This document shows, piece after piece, positions 1 to 8,239 of a DNA stretch of 15,066 bases (its first letter is position 1; every line of letters starts with the position of its first letter). Position numbers and translations under genes: made by a program. The stretch is from the NCBI GenBank assembly GCA_023388015.1, contig JAEWHB010000068.1:1-15066 (forward strand), read 5' to 3'. The notes beneath the pieces were generated by a model, which saw only the letters and a program-made list of their open reading frames with translations, was not told the origin of the DNA and made no database searches. This DNA comes from Bacteroidota bacterium (GTDB lineage Bacteria; Bacteroidota; Bacteroidia; Flavobacteriales; Weeksellaceae).

Positions 1-598
1 TTAATTCACCAAACTCAATGACGTAATCTCCTTTGTTAACCAACAAAATAAACGAATTTGGCTCTTCTTTTTTAACAGCAATAATGTGTTTTTTCAACAA
101 CTTATCAGCCGATATAAACGATGAAAGTTCCTTCAATCCTGCATAATCGGATTCTTCAATGTTCCCTCCCACCAATAAAACTTCGGCAGCATATAAATTT
201 GACAATGGTATTTCAGTTAGTTGTTCTGACAGATAGAACTCGTCAACCCCAGTATTGACACGGGCTACAGGCGTTTCTTGATTGATCTGAATTTTCATTA
301 CTCCATCCACATCACGAAAAACCTGAGACTTGTTCACAAAGGAATTTCTGTCCAGAACTTCTTCTACTTTGGCAACGTCAATATTCCCCAATGCTTGAGA
401 ACTGATGCGAATTTGTTTTCCCTCCACGACTTTTCTTACCAAACTGTCATTTACAAAATATTTTCCCGACTCATGATCGACTTTAATTTTGATTTCCGAA
501 ACGGGTTTACATGCATGTCTTTTGGCCGAAAAACTGACCAGAAAAGCAAGCACTAAAATTCCAATTGCGGTTTTCAGCAATCTCCATTTAATCTTCAT
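1..598 (-). CDS. ftsQ: Cell division protein FtsQ/DivIB, partial (3' end outside window)
   Basis: This is an open frame from the ATG at 598-596 to the left edge, 199 codons with no stop. The N-terminus is short and basic (MKIKWRLLK), followed by one hydrophobic segment at about residues 9-24 and then a hydrophilic extracytoplasmic part. That is the single-pass topology of FtsQ/DivIB, which scaffolds FtsL and FtsB at the division site. The expected POTRA-like region would lie at about residues 35-110, with beta-prone stretches such as VSEIKIKV and VMKIQINQ. Sequence identity to characterised FtsQ is weak, as is usual in this family, so the name rests on topology plus position directly after murC. 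The start overlaps the last codons of murC by 11 bases, which suggests translational coupling. The family is usually about 240-290 residues, so perhaps the last quarter is missing. ftsA and ftsZ would be expected beyond the edge. Confidence 0.88.
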   Translation of the reverse strand, partial: MKIKWRLLKTAIGILVLAFLVSFSAKRHACKPVSEIKIKVDHESGKYFVNDSLVRKVVEGKQIRISSQALGNIDVAKVEEVLDRNSFVNKSQVFRDVDGVMKIQINQETPVARVNTGVDEFYLSEQLTEIPLSNLYAAEVLLVGGNIEESDYAGLKELSSFISADKLLKKHIIAVKKEEPNSFILLVNKGDYVIEFGEL

Positions 599-1928
599 CT
601 AACCAGGATTTTATAGGTTTAACCAATGTATCAATATTCCCGGCACCAACGGTTACCAGCACATCAAAATCCTTTGACTGAATACGATTCAGCGCATTTT
701 GAAGTGAACTGACTTCTTTTTTGTCTAGTTTGATTTTTTCCAACAAAGCATCTGAAGTAATACCGTCAATAGGAATTTCGCGAGCCGGATAAATATCCAA
801 CAAAATCAGTTCATCAAAACCGGATAAGCTTTCCGCGAATCCATCCATAAAATCCCGCGTTCTTGAAAAAAGATGAGGCTGAAAAACACCCAAAATCTTT
901 TTATCGGGAAACATTTCTCGTACTGCTCCCATTACCGCATTCAGTTCGGTCGGGTGATGAGCGTAATCATCTATGTAAACTTTTCCGTCAAAATCCCAAC
1001 GGTTAAATCTTCTTTTAATTCCTTTGAAATTCTCCAGTGCATGTTTGATTTTATGAGCCGGAATTTCCAAATACAATGCGACTGAAATGGCTGCTACCGC
1101 ATTTTCCACATTGTGTTTTCCTGGCAATTTCAGAGTAAAGTTCTCCAGCAGATCATCGGGTGTTTGAAGATCGAAATGATAAATACCCTCTTCAATTCTG
1201 ATGTTTACCGCATCAAAATCCGCTCCTGATTCCACTCCGTACGTTGTTGCATCCGGAATCGGTAAACCTTTTCTCACAAAAGTTTTCTCCGAAATCTTTC
1301 TGCTGAACGCAATAAAGGCTTCTTCAAATTCTTCTTTGTTTCCGTAAATATCCAAATGATCGGCATCCATGGAAGTTATAATTCCGACTTTCGGAGAAAG
1401 ACGTAGAAATGAACGGTCAAATTCGTCGGCTTCTGAAACCGTAATTTTATATCCTTTGTTTAAAAAATTCGAATCATAATCTTCCAAAACTCCGCCTAAA
1501 AAAGCCGAACTCTCCAAACCGGACTGATGTAAGATATGGCCCAAAATGGAAGAAGTAGTTGTTTTCCCATGGGTTCCGGCTACAGCAATTCCATAGGTTG
1601 CATCGGTAATTTCGCCCAACACTTCGGAACGTTTGAGGATATCAAAACCGTTCTGAAGAAAATATTGGTATTCTCTTAGTTCTTTCGGAACTGCCGGTGT
1701 ATAAATTACCAGCGTATTTTCCGGAGTCAGATAAGGCGCAATTTTATCAAGATGATCTTCAAAATGAAGATCAATTCCTTCCTTTTCCAATTCTCTGGTA
1801 AGATCGGTAGGGGTTTTGTCATATCCGATTACAATTTTCTCCAAAGATTTGAAATAACGGGCGAGTGCGCTCATCCCGATTCCTCCGGCACCGATGAAAT
1901 AATAATATTTTCTGCCTAAAATGTTCAT
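588..1928 (-). CDS. murC: UDP-N-acetylmuramate--L-alanine ligase MurC
   Basis: MurC is a cytoplasmic ATP-dependent ligase that adds L-Ala to UDP-MurNAc, the first step of stem-peptide assembly. The 446-residue protein has the three Mur-ligase domains. The N-terminal Rossmann UDP-binding motif is GAGGIGMS (residues 13-20). The central ATPase has the P-loop GTHGKTTT (118-125), the SEADEFDRSF stretch (165-174) and DADHLD (188-193). The C-terminal part has DDYAHHPTE (320-328), FQPHLFSRT (349-357) and VGAGNID (427-433). GTHGKTTT and DYAHHPTE distinguish MurC from MurD and MurE. It is shorter than E. coli MurC (about 490), as is common in Bacteroidota. Its ATG overlaps the murG stop as ATGA, and it overlaps ftsQ downstream. 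Confidence 0.97.
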   Translation of the reverse strand: MNILGRKYYYFIGAGGIGMSALARYFKSLEKIVIGYDKTPTDLTRELEKEGIDLHFEDHLDKIAPYLTPENTLVIYTPAVPKELREYQYFLQNGFDILKRSEVLGEITDATYGIAVAGTHGKTTTSSILGHILHQSGLESSAFLGGVLEDYDSNFLNKGYKITVSEADEFDRSFLRLSPKVGIITSMDADHLDIYGNKEEFEEAFIAFSRKISEKTFVRKGLPIPDATTYGVESGADFDAVNIRIEEGIYHFDLQTPDDLLENFTLKLPGKHNVENAVAAISVALYLEIPAHKIKHALENFKGIKRRFNRWDFDGKVYIDDYAHHPTELNAVMGAVREMFPDKKILGVFQPHLFSRTRDFMDGFAESLSGFDELILLDIYPAREIPIDGITSDALLEKIKLDKKEVSSLQNALNRIQSKDFDVLVTVGAGNIDTLVKPIKSWLDED

Positions 1929-3031
1929 TTGATTTTGCTTAATAAAATATCAACAATCTCCTTTGTAGCATTGGGTTTCCCCATTCTTTTCAGGTTTTCA
2001 GAAAGTTTATTTCGCCTTTCTTCATCCCGAATCAATCCAAGTGCTGTGTCTACAAGTGCCGTAGCTGCCTGCGAATCGGTCAGCATAAGTGCAGCATTAT
2101 TATCAACCAACGCTTGCGCGTTTTTGGTCTGATGGTCTTCTGCCGCAAAAGGAAAAGGTACCAGAACCAGAGGTTTTCCCACCAAAGAAAGTTCTGAAAT
2201 AGCCATGGCTCCGGCACGGGAAACAATCAGGTCGGCGGCAGAAAAAGCCGTTTTCATGTCGTAGATAAATTCCGTGATGTAAATTCCCCTCAAATCTGTT
2301 GCCACTTCGGACTTTATTTTCTCAAATTCCAGTTTACCCGTTTGCCAGATAAGCTGAACATCTGCTTGCTGAATTTTTTCCAAATCCGCTTTCCAGGCAT
2401 TGTTCAGAGTTCTGGAACCCTGACTCCCACCGATGGAAAGAATTGTTTTTTTAGCCGGATCAAGTCCGTAGGAATTCAATGCCACTTCAGGGTTTGTTAA
2501 ATTCTCAAATATTTCTGACCGGATAGGATTTCCGGTATGATGGGTTTTGGCAGCCGGAAACTGTGAAATCCCTTCGTATGCCACACAAATGGCTGCTGCA
2601 CGGTTTTTCAGTAATTTATTGGTAATTCCGGGAAATGAATTCTGTTCCTGAATCACGACCGGAATTCCCTGACGCGAAGCCTGCCACAACAGCGGCCCGC
2701 TGGCGTATCCACCCGTACCGATGGCGATATCGGGTTTGAATTCTTTTAAAATTTTCTTTGCCAGTTTTAAACTTTTTTGCAGTTTCAGGGGAAAGGACAA
2801 ATTGGACAATAAATTCCCACGGTTAATTCCGGCAATGGGAAGACCCTTAATTTGATAGCCCGCTTTGGGAACTTTTTCCATTTCCATTTTACCCAATGCG
2901 CCTACAAATAAAATCTGAGCTTCGGGCAAGCGGTTTTTGATTTCATCCGCAATGGCTATTGCCGGATAAATGTGACCACCTGTGCCTCCGCCGCTGATGA
3001 TGATTTTAGGCGATGTCTTGGATGACTGCAT
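1925..3031 (-). CDS. murG: Lipid II synthase MurG (GT28 glycosyltransferase)
   Basis: MurG transfers GlcNAc from UDP-GlcNAc to lipid I on the inner face of the membrane, making lipid II. The 368-residue protein has the two Rossmann-like halves of the GT-B fold. The N-terminal glycine loop is GGGTGGH (14-20), with His20 at the position of the catalytic histidine. A second glycine loop, GTGGYASGP, lies at 105-113, and GNPIR lies at 167-171. In the C-terminal half are GGSQGS (201-206), the UDP-GlcNAc region SRAGAMAISEL (271-281), and AEDHQTKNA (297-305). There is no later Met before the glycine loop, so the start at 3031 is retained even though it overlaps the end of ftsW by 26 bases. The stop is coupled to murC by ATGA. 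Its product is the substrate of FtsW next door. Confidence 0.97.
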   Translation of the reverse strand: MQSSKTSPKIIISGGGTGGHIYPAIAIADEIKNRLPEAQILFVGALGKMEMEKVPKAGYQIKGLPIAGINRGNLLSNLSFPLKLQKSLKLAKKILKEFKPDIAIGTGGYASGPLLWQASRQGIPVVIQEQNSFPGITNKLLKNRAAAICVAYEGISQFPAAKTHHTGNPIRSEIFENLTNPEVALNSYGLDPAKKTILSIGGSQGSRTLNNAWKADLEKIQQADVQLIWQTGKLEFEKIKSEVATDLRGIYITEFIYDMKTAFSAADLIVSRAGAMAISELSLVGKPLVLVPFPFAAEDHQTKNAQALVDNNAALMLTDSQAATALVDTALGLIRDEERRNKLSENLKRMGKPNATKEIVDILLSKIK

Positions 3032-4211
3032 CTGTGTTTCTTTTTTCTTCTAATTGTATTTCTTCAGGCGTTTTAATAGCCCTGCTCACACTCAAAATTA
3101 TTCCAAAGGCAATACAAGTTACCCAAAGGGAAGTTCCACCGTAACTGATCATAGGCAAAGGTTGACCTGTAACGGGAAAAAGATTTACGGCCACGCCCAT
3201 ATTGACCATAGCTTGAAAAATGACCGGCACACCAACGGCAAAGACCAATAAAGTTCCGAAAAATGTATGAATTTTGGTTGCCACAATCATAATCCTGAAT
3301 AATATGAGCAGGAAAATAAAAATCAATCCGGCCGAACCAACGATTCCGTATTCTTCCACAATAATGGCAAAAATAAAATCCGAAGATGATTGTGGGAGCG
3401 TCTGCTTGAAAACGCTTTTCCCCGGCCCTACACCGCTAACACCTCCTCTGTTGATTGCTGCTTTTGCGTGATGAACCTGATAAGATTCTATGCCGTCGTC
3501 TTTTGAAAAGTTTTCAATTCTGGATTTCCAGGTATGCACACGCGAATTCGGAATTAAATCACCATAATTCAGTGCGAGAAAAATGAAAAGTCCACCGGCG
3601 ACAATACCAAACCCGAAGATTCCCGCTAGAATTTTCCATGGAAAACCTCCGATAAACAATAACATCATGCACATCGCAAAAAGGATAACAGCAGTGGAAC
3701 CATTCGCAGGAAAAATTAAACCGATTACGACAAACATCGGGAAAAACAACGGAAAAAAGGATTGTGCAAAAGTCACTTGTTTGTCACGAATTTTGGTCAG
3801 GTAACGTGCGATATAAACCAATAAAACCATGGACGCAAAGGTCGAAGTTTGAATGGTGATCGAAGTTCCCGGAAGTTTCAGCCATCGTGCTGCATTGGCA
3901 CCCTCAATGGTTGTGCCCTGAACAAGCGTCACAACGAGCAAAATGAATATAATCGGGAGGCCCAACAAGGCAAGTCCTCCGAAATACTTATAATCAACCC
4001 GTTGAAGCGTTACGATGATAATGAGACCGATAACCAAAAAGGCTGCATGTTTTCCCATGTGCGAAAAAACCGATCCTGAACCTACTGTATAAACCAGGTT
4101 GGAACTTGCCGAATATACCGGAAGAAAGGAAAAAATAGCCAGTATGACAATAAATGCCCACAGGTATTTATCTCCCTTTATGTAATTCTTCAAAAATCCC
4201 AAACCTTTCAT
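3006..4211 (-). CDS. ftsW: Septal peptidoglycan glycosyltransferase FtsW (SEDS family)
   Basis: FtsW is an integral-membrane SEDS polymerase that uses lipid II to make septal glycan strands with its partner FtsI. The 401-residue protein has about ten hydrophobic segments. The SEDS hallmarks are visible: GVGPGKS (260-266), a serine-rich stretch before Asp278 and the following IVEEYG, and the C-terminal signature NLFPVTGQPLPMISYGGTS (343-361). By family alignment, Asp278 lies in the loop that carries the catalytic aspartate of RodA/FtsW. A charged tail of about 20 residues follows the last membrane segment. RodA is the alternative, but location in the division cluster between murD and murG, and the presence of ftsI upstream, favour FtsW. 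There is one base between the murD stop and this ATG. Confidence 0.95.
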   Translation of the reverse strand: MKGLGFLKNYIKGDKYLWAFIVILAIFSFLPVYSASSNLVYTVGSGSVFSHMGKHAAFLVIGLIIIVTLQRVDYKYFGGLALLGLPIIFILLVVTLVQGTTIEGANAARWLKLPGTSITIQTSTFASMVLLVYIARYLTKIRDKQVTFAQSFFPLFFPMFVVIGLIFPANGSTAVILFAMCMMLLFIGGFPWKILAGIFGFGIVAGGLFIFLALNYGDLIPNSRVHTWKSRIENFSKDDGIESYQVHHAKAAINRGGVSGVGPGKSVFKQTLPQSSSDFIFAIIVEEYGIVGSAGLIFIFLLILFRIMIVATKIHTFFGTLLVFAVGVPVIFQAMVNMGVAVNLFPVTGQPLPMISYGGTSLWVTCIAFGIILSVSRAIKTPEEIQLEEKRNTDAVIQDIA

Positions 4212-4212
4212 C

Positions 4213-5547
4213 TCAAAGACTTTTTACTTCCTGTTTAAATTGATTACCACGGTCTTCATAATTTTTGAACAAATCAAAACTTGCACAAGCCGGAGAAAGC
4301 AAAACAGTATCACCTTTTCTTCCGAACATATAAGCCGTGCGAACTGCATCCTGCATGGAATTCGTTTCCACAATATTATCCACCAAACCATCAAAAGCTG
4401 CTAAAATTTTTGAATTGTCCAATCCCAGACAAACGATGGCTTTTACTTTCTTTTTAACCAAAGGAATTAATTCGGAATAATCATTTCCTTTGTCGGTTCC
4501 GCCCACGATCCAAACTGTCGGCGTATTCATACTTTCCAATGCATAATAAGTCGCATTTACATTGGTGGCTTTGGAATCATTGATGAATTCAATCCCACCA
4601 ATTTTCAGAATTGATTCCAGTCGGTGTTCAACCGCTTTGAAATCATACAAACTTCTTTTAATCGTTTCCTTTCTGATTTTCAGAATATTGGCCGCAGTTG
4701 CAGCCGCCATTGTATTGGAAACATTGTGTTTTCCTCTCAGCGCAAACTGAGAAACGGGTAATTCAAAACGATCGGGAAAATTCAGGATTACATTTTCATC
4801 TTCTTCATAGGTTCCGTCATTTAATTTTGTGCTCATAGAATAAGGTACTTTTTGTGCTTTTGTATTTATATTTTTAATTAATTCAAGTATGTTGTCGTCG
4901 TCAAAATTGTACACGAAATAATCTTCGTGGGACTGATTTTCAGTGATTTTAAATTTTGATCGAGCATATAGTTCCAGTTTATAATCGTACTGATCCAAAT
5001 GATCGGGCGTGATATTCAACAAAATTGCGATGTAAGGTTTGAAAGAAACCACATCGTCCAACTGAAAACTACTGATTTCCAATACGTAATAATCATAAGT
5101 GTCATTTACCACCAATTCGGCAAAACTCTTTCCGATGTTTCCGCCCAATCCAACATTCAGTCCGGCTTGGGTCAGAATATGATGAATCAGTGAAGTTGTA
5201 GTAGTCTTTCCGTTACTTCCCGTGATCGCAATGATTTTTGCGTTTGTATAGCGCGAAGCGAATTCGATTTCGGACACAATCGGAATGTGTTTTTCTTTCA
5301 GTTTCAGAATCATTTCGGCTTTGGCCGGAATTCCCGGACTTTTCACGACAATATCAGCATTCAGGATTTTGGATTCGGAGTGTTTTTCTTCTTCGAATTC
5401 AATTCCGTTGTCTGATAATTTCGTGCGGTATTCACTCTTCAGCTTTCCTTTATCTGAAAGAAATACGCGGAAACCTTGTTTTTTTCCAAGCAATGCTGCT
5501 CCTACACCGCTTTCGCCACCACCCAATATGACCAGATTTTCCTGCAT
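4213..5547 (-). CDS. murD: UDP-N-acetylmuramoylalanine--D-glutamate ligase MurD
   Basis: MurD is a cytoplasmic ligase that adds D-Glu to UDP-MurNAc-L-Ala. The 444-residue protein has an N-terminal nucleotide-binding loop LGGGESGVGAA (8-18) and PGIPAKAE (71-78). The ATPase P-loop is GSNGKTTT (110-117), with NITPDHLDQYD (178-188) downstream of it and GKHNVSNTMAA (272-282) at the domain junction. The C-terminal domain has NDSKATN (323-329), GGTDKG (349-354) and the MurD-typical LSPACASFD (417-425). Together these separate it from MurC and MurE. The gap to mraY upstream is one base and the gap to ftsW downstream is one base, which fits co-translation in one operon. Confidence 0.97.
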   Translation of the reverse strand: MQENLVILGGGESGVGAALLGKKQGFRVFLSDKGKLKSEYRTKLSDNGIEFEEEKHSESKILNADIVVKSPGIPAKAEMILKLKEKHIPIVSEIEFASRYTNAKIIAITGSNGKTTTTSLIHHILTQAGLNVGLGGNIGKSFAELVVNDTYDYYVLEISSFQLDDVVSFKPYIAILLNITPDHLDQYDYKLELYARSKFKITENQSHEDYFVYNFDDDNILELIKNINTKAQKVPYSMSTKLNDGTYEEDENVILNFPDRFELPVSQFALRGKHNVSNTMAAATAANILKIRKETIKRSLYDFKAVEHRLESILKIGGIEFINDSKATNVNATYYALESMNTPTVWIVGGTDKGNDYSELIPLVKKKVKAIVCLGLDNSKILAAFDGLVDNIVETNSMQDAVRTAYMFGRKGDTVLLSPACASFDLFKNYEDRGNQFKQEVKSL

Positions 5548-5548
5548 A

Positions 5549-6775
5549 TTATCTCATTTTAAGGGTTATGATGGTTACAACGGCGAGAATAAATCCAACG
5601 ATCAGCATACGGTTCACGATTTTACTTTCGTGGTATCCCTCTTTTTGGTAATGATGGTGCAAAGGCGACATCAGGAAAATTCTGCGTCCTTCGCCAAACT
5701 TTCGTTTGGTGTATTTGAAATAAGTAACCTGCAACATTACCGAAAGGCTTTCCGCGAAAAAGATTCCGCATAAAACCGGAAGCATCAATTCTTTTCTTAC
5801 GATAATGGCGATTACGGCAATCAACCCACCGATGGTCAAACTTCCTGTATCACCCATAAAAACCTGTGCCGGATAGGTATTGTACCAAAGGAAACCAATC
5901 AATCCACCGATGAAAGCCGTACAGAAAATCACCACTTCTTCGGTTCTCGGAATAAATACGATGTTCAAATAATCGGCAAAAATGATGTTACCCGAAACGA
6001 AAGCAAAAAGTGCCAGCGCAGCGACAATTATGACCGAAGAACCTGCGGCAAGTCCGTCGATTCCATCCGTTAAATTGGCTCCGTTTGAAACCGCGGTAAT
6101 GATAAAAATTACCGCAATCAGGAAAACGATCCATTCATATTTGATTTTCCCGGAATTATCCATCCAGAAAAGTAATTCGCCATAATTAAATTCATTGTTT
6201 TTGAAGAAAGGAACGGTCGTGTCCAGACTTTTTTCCTCGTCTGCGAATTTCACTACAGATGCGCCCACTACTTGTCCTTGCTCGTTCGGAACCTGATGTT
6301 TAACCGTGACATCGGGACTGAAATAAATCATCGTTCCAACGAATAATCCCAATCCAACTTGTCCTAGAACTTTGAATTTCCCGGCAAGACCTTTTTTATT
6401 TTTTCTGAATACTTTTATATAATCATCCAAAAACCCGATTACACCCAGCCACAAAGTCGAAACCAAGAGAATGATGATGTAAATATTTTCCAGTCTGGCA
6501 AACAACAAAGTCGGGATTACGGTAGCCAGAATGATGATAATTCCACCCATCGTAGGCGTTCCGGTTTTTTCTTTCTGACCATCCAATCCGAGATCCCGAA
6601 CGGTTTCGCCCAATTGTTCACGACGCAGATAATTGATAATTTTTTTTCCGAAAAACAAGGCAATCAACAAAGCTGTCAGAACGGCCATCCCGGCGCGAAA
6701 TGAGGTGTATTGGAACATCCCAAGTCCCGGAATGCTAAATTGTTTGTCCAAAAATTCAAATAAATAGTACAACAT
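5549..6775 (-). CDS. mraY: Phospho-N-acetylmuramoyl-pentapeptide-transferase MraY
   Basis: MraY transfers phospho-MurNAc-pentapeptide to undecaprenyl phosphate, making lipid I at the cytoplasmic membrane. The 408-residue protein has about ten hydrophobic segments. Motifs are TPTMGG (73-78), FLDDYIK (115-121, aspartates 117/118), NLTDGIDGLA (234-243), MGDTGSL (307-313) and PLHHHYQKEG (371-380). The aspartates and the HHH triplet are the known Mg2+ and active-site positions of the family. It is about 48 residues longer than E. coli MraY (360). The excess lies mainly between residues 152 and 212, in the loop after membrane segment 4, which the known MraY topology places on the periplasmic side. 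There are three bases between the murE stop and this ATG. Confidence 0.97.
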   Translation of the reverse strand: MLYYLFEFLDKQFSIPGLGMFQYTSFRAGMAVLTALLIALFFGKKIINYLRREQLGETVRDLGLDGQKEKTGTPTMGGIIIILATVIPTLLFARLENIYIIILLVSTLWLGVIGFLDDYIKVFRKNKKGLAGKFKVLGQVGLGLFVGTMIYFSPDVTVKHQVPNEQGQVVGASVVKFADEEKSLDTTVPFFKNNEFNYGELLFWMDNSGKIKYEWIVFLIAVIFIITAVSNGANLTDGIDGLAAGSSVIIVAALALFAFVSGNIIFADYLNIVFIPRTEEVVIFCTAFIGGLIGFLWYNTYPAQVFMGDTGSLTIGGLIAVIAIIVRKELMLPVLCGIFFAESLSVMLQVTYFKYTKRKFGEGRRIFLMSPLHHHYQKEGYHESKIVNRMLIVGFILAVVTIITLKMR

Positions 6776-6778
6776 AAA

Positions 6779-8239
6779 TTATTTATTGAGTTGATTGCTT
6801 AATTCAATCGTAATTTCCAAATCATCAAAATGATGTTTCACTCCTTTGATTTCCTGATAGGTTTCGTGACCCTTTCCGGCAATCAAGATGATGTCGTTTT
6901 TTTCTGCCATTTTCAGGGCAGTTTTGATCGCTTCCTTGCGATCGGTTATTTTCAGTGTTTTTTTATAATTCTGTGGCTCCACTCCAGCTTCCATTTCTTC
7001 CAGAATCAACTCAGGATCTTCGCTTCGCGGATTATCCGAAGTAAAAATGGCAAGCTCTGATTGTTGAGAAGCAATTCGGGCCATTTCGGGTCGTTTGGTT
7101 CTGTCGCGATCACCTCCGCAACCCACTACTGTAATGAGTTTTTCATTTCGGGTTCTGATATTCTGAATCGTATTCAAAACATTTTCCAGCGCATCGGGTG
7201 TGTGAGCATAATCGATGATCGTGATAATTCCTCCTTTTGAAATAAAAGATTGAAAGCGTCCGTCCACATTTTTCAGACTGCTCAAATGCCTCATGATTTC
7301 TTCTTGTTCAAATCCCAATAATTTTGCAACCGAATAAACAGCGAGTAAATTATAAGCATTGAACAATCCGATCAAAGGCGTCCAGAATTCTTTTCCATCC
7401 AGCATCAAAAGCATTCCACTGAATTGATTTTCCAGAATTTTGGCTTTAAAATCCGCATCGGTTTTCAGTGCGTAGGAATATCTTTTGGCAGGAGAATTCT
7501 GCAACATGACGATTCCGTTTTTATTATCAATATTTGTCAGCGCTTTGGCGGTTTTGGGAAGTTCGTCAAAAAACTTCTTTTTCGCTTTGATGTATTCCGC
7601 AAAAGTTTTGTGGTAATCCAAATGATCATGCGAAATATTGCTGAACACACCGATTTCAAATTTTAATCCCGCGATGCGGTCTTGATGAATTCCATGCGAA
7701 CTCACTTCCATCACCGCATATTCACAACCCGCTTCCACAGCTTCACTGAAAATTTTATTCAGCGTGAGAATGTCTGGTGTGGTATGGGAAGATTCGTATT
7801 CTTTCCCGTGAACCAAAATGCGAATTGTGGAAACCAAAATCGTTGCATAACCCAAAGATTCCAACAAATTATAAGTCAAGGTAGCCGTTGTGGTTTTCCC
7901 GTTGGTACCTGTAATTCCGATTAATTTTAATTTTTCGGTTGGATTTCCGTATAAATTCGAAGCAATAAATCCTAAAGCAACAGAAGAATTTTCAACAATG
8001 ATATAAGTTGTATTTGAATCTAAATTTTCAGGTTTTCTTTCACAAACAACTGCCACAACACCCATCTGAACCGATTTTTCAATAAAATCGTGACCGTCCA
8101 CTTGGGTTCCGCTTTGTGCCACAAACAATGAATTCGAACCAATTTTTCGTGAATCAAATTCCACAGAAGAAATCTCCCGATCGATTGAACCGATGGTTTC
8201 CAATATTTTGACGTTATGTAGCAATTCTTTTAAAATCAT
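6779..8239 (-). CDS. murE: UDP-MurNAc-L-Ala-D-Glu--meso-diaminopimelate ligase MurE
   Basis: MurE is the cytoplasmic ligase that adds the third residue of the stem peptide. The 486-residue protein has the N-terminal MurE motif VEFDSRKI (26-33), P-loop GTNGKTTT (111-118), MEVSSHG (177-183), SHDHLDYHKT (203-212), IDYAHTPDALE (342-352) and GCGGDRDR (373-380). The specificity motif DNPR (402-405) marks meso-diaminopimelate enzymes rather than lysine enzymes, so the peptidoglycan is predicted to be of the meso-DAP type. GKGHETYQ (455-462) is also typical. The lysine-rich KAKKKFF stretch near residues 218-224 is where the carbamoylated lysine of Mur ligases is expected. The start overlaps the ftsI stop as ATGA. 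No murF follows, unlike in E. coli. Confidence 0.97.
   Translation of the reverse strand: MILKELLHNVKILETIGSIDREISSVEFDSRKIGSNSLFVAQSGTQVDGHDFIEKSVQMGVVAVVCERKPENLDSNTTYIIVENSSVALGFIASNLYGNPTEKLKLIGITGTNGKTTTATLTYNLLESLGYATILVSTIRILVHGKEYESSHTTPDILTLNKIFSEAVEAGCEYAVMEVSSHGIHQDRIAGLKFEIGVFSNISHDHLDYHKTFAEYIKAKKKFFDELPKTAKALTNIDNKNGIVMLQNSPAKRYSYALKTDADFKAKILENQFSGMLLMLDGKEFWTPLIGLFNAYNLLAVYSVAKLLGFEQEEIMRHLSSLKNVDGRFQSFISKGGIITIIDYAHTPDALENVLNTIQNIRTRNEKLITVVGCGGDRDRTKRPEMARIASQQSELAIFTSDNPRSEDPELILEEMEAGVEPQNYKKTLKITDRKEAIKTALKMAEKNDIILIAGKGHETYQEIKGVKHHFDDLEITIELSNQLNK

Noticed and set aside
278..556. Plus-strand 92-codon open frame
   Set aside because: It lies antisense within ftsQ, whose minus-strand frame is open through the whole region with a proper signal-anchor topology. 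The plus-strand product has no recognisable features.
5285..5773. Plus-strand 162-codon open frame across murD/mraY
   Set aside because: It is antisense to two genes with complete family motifs, and its composition (Phe/Ser-rich) is that of a shadow frame.
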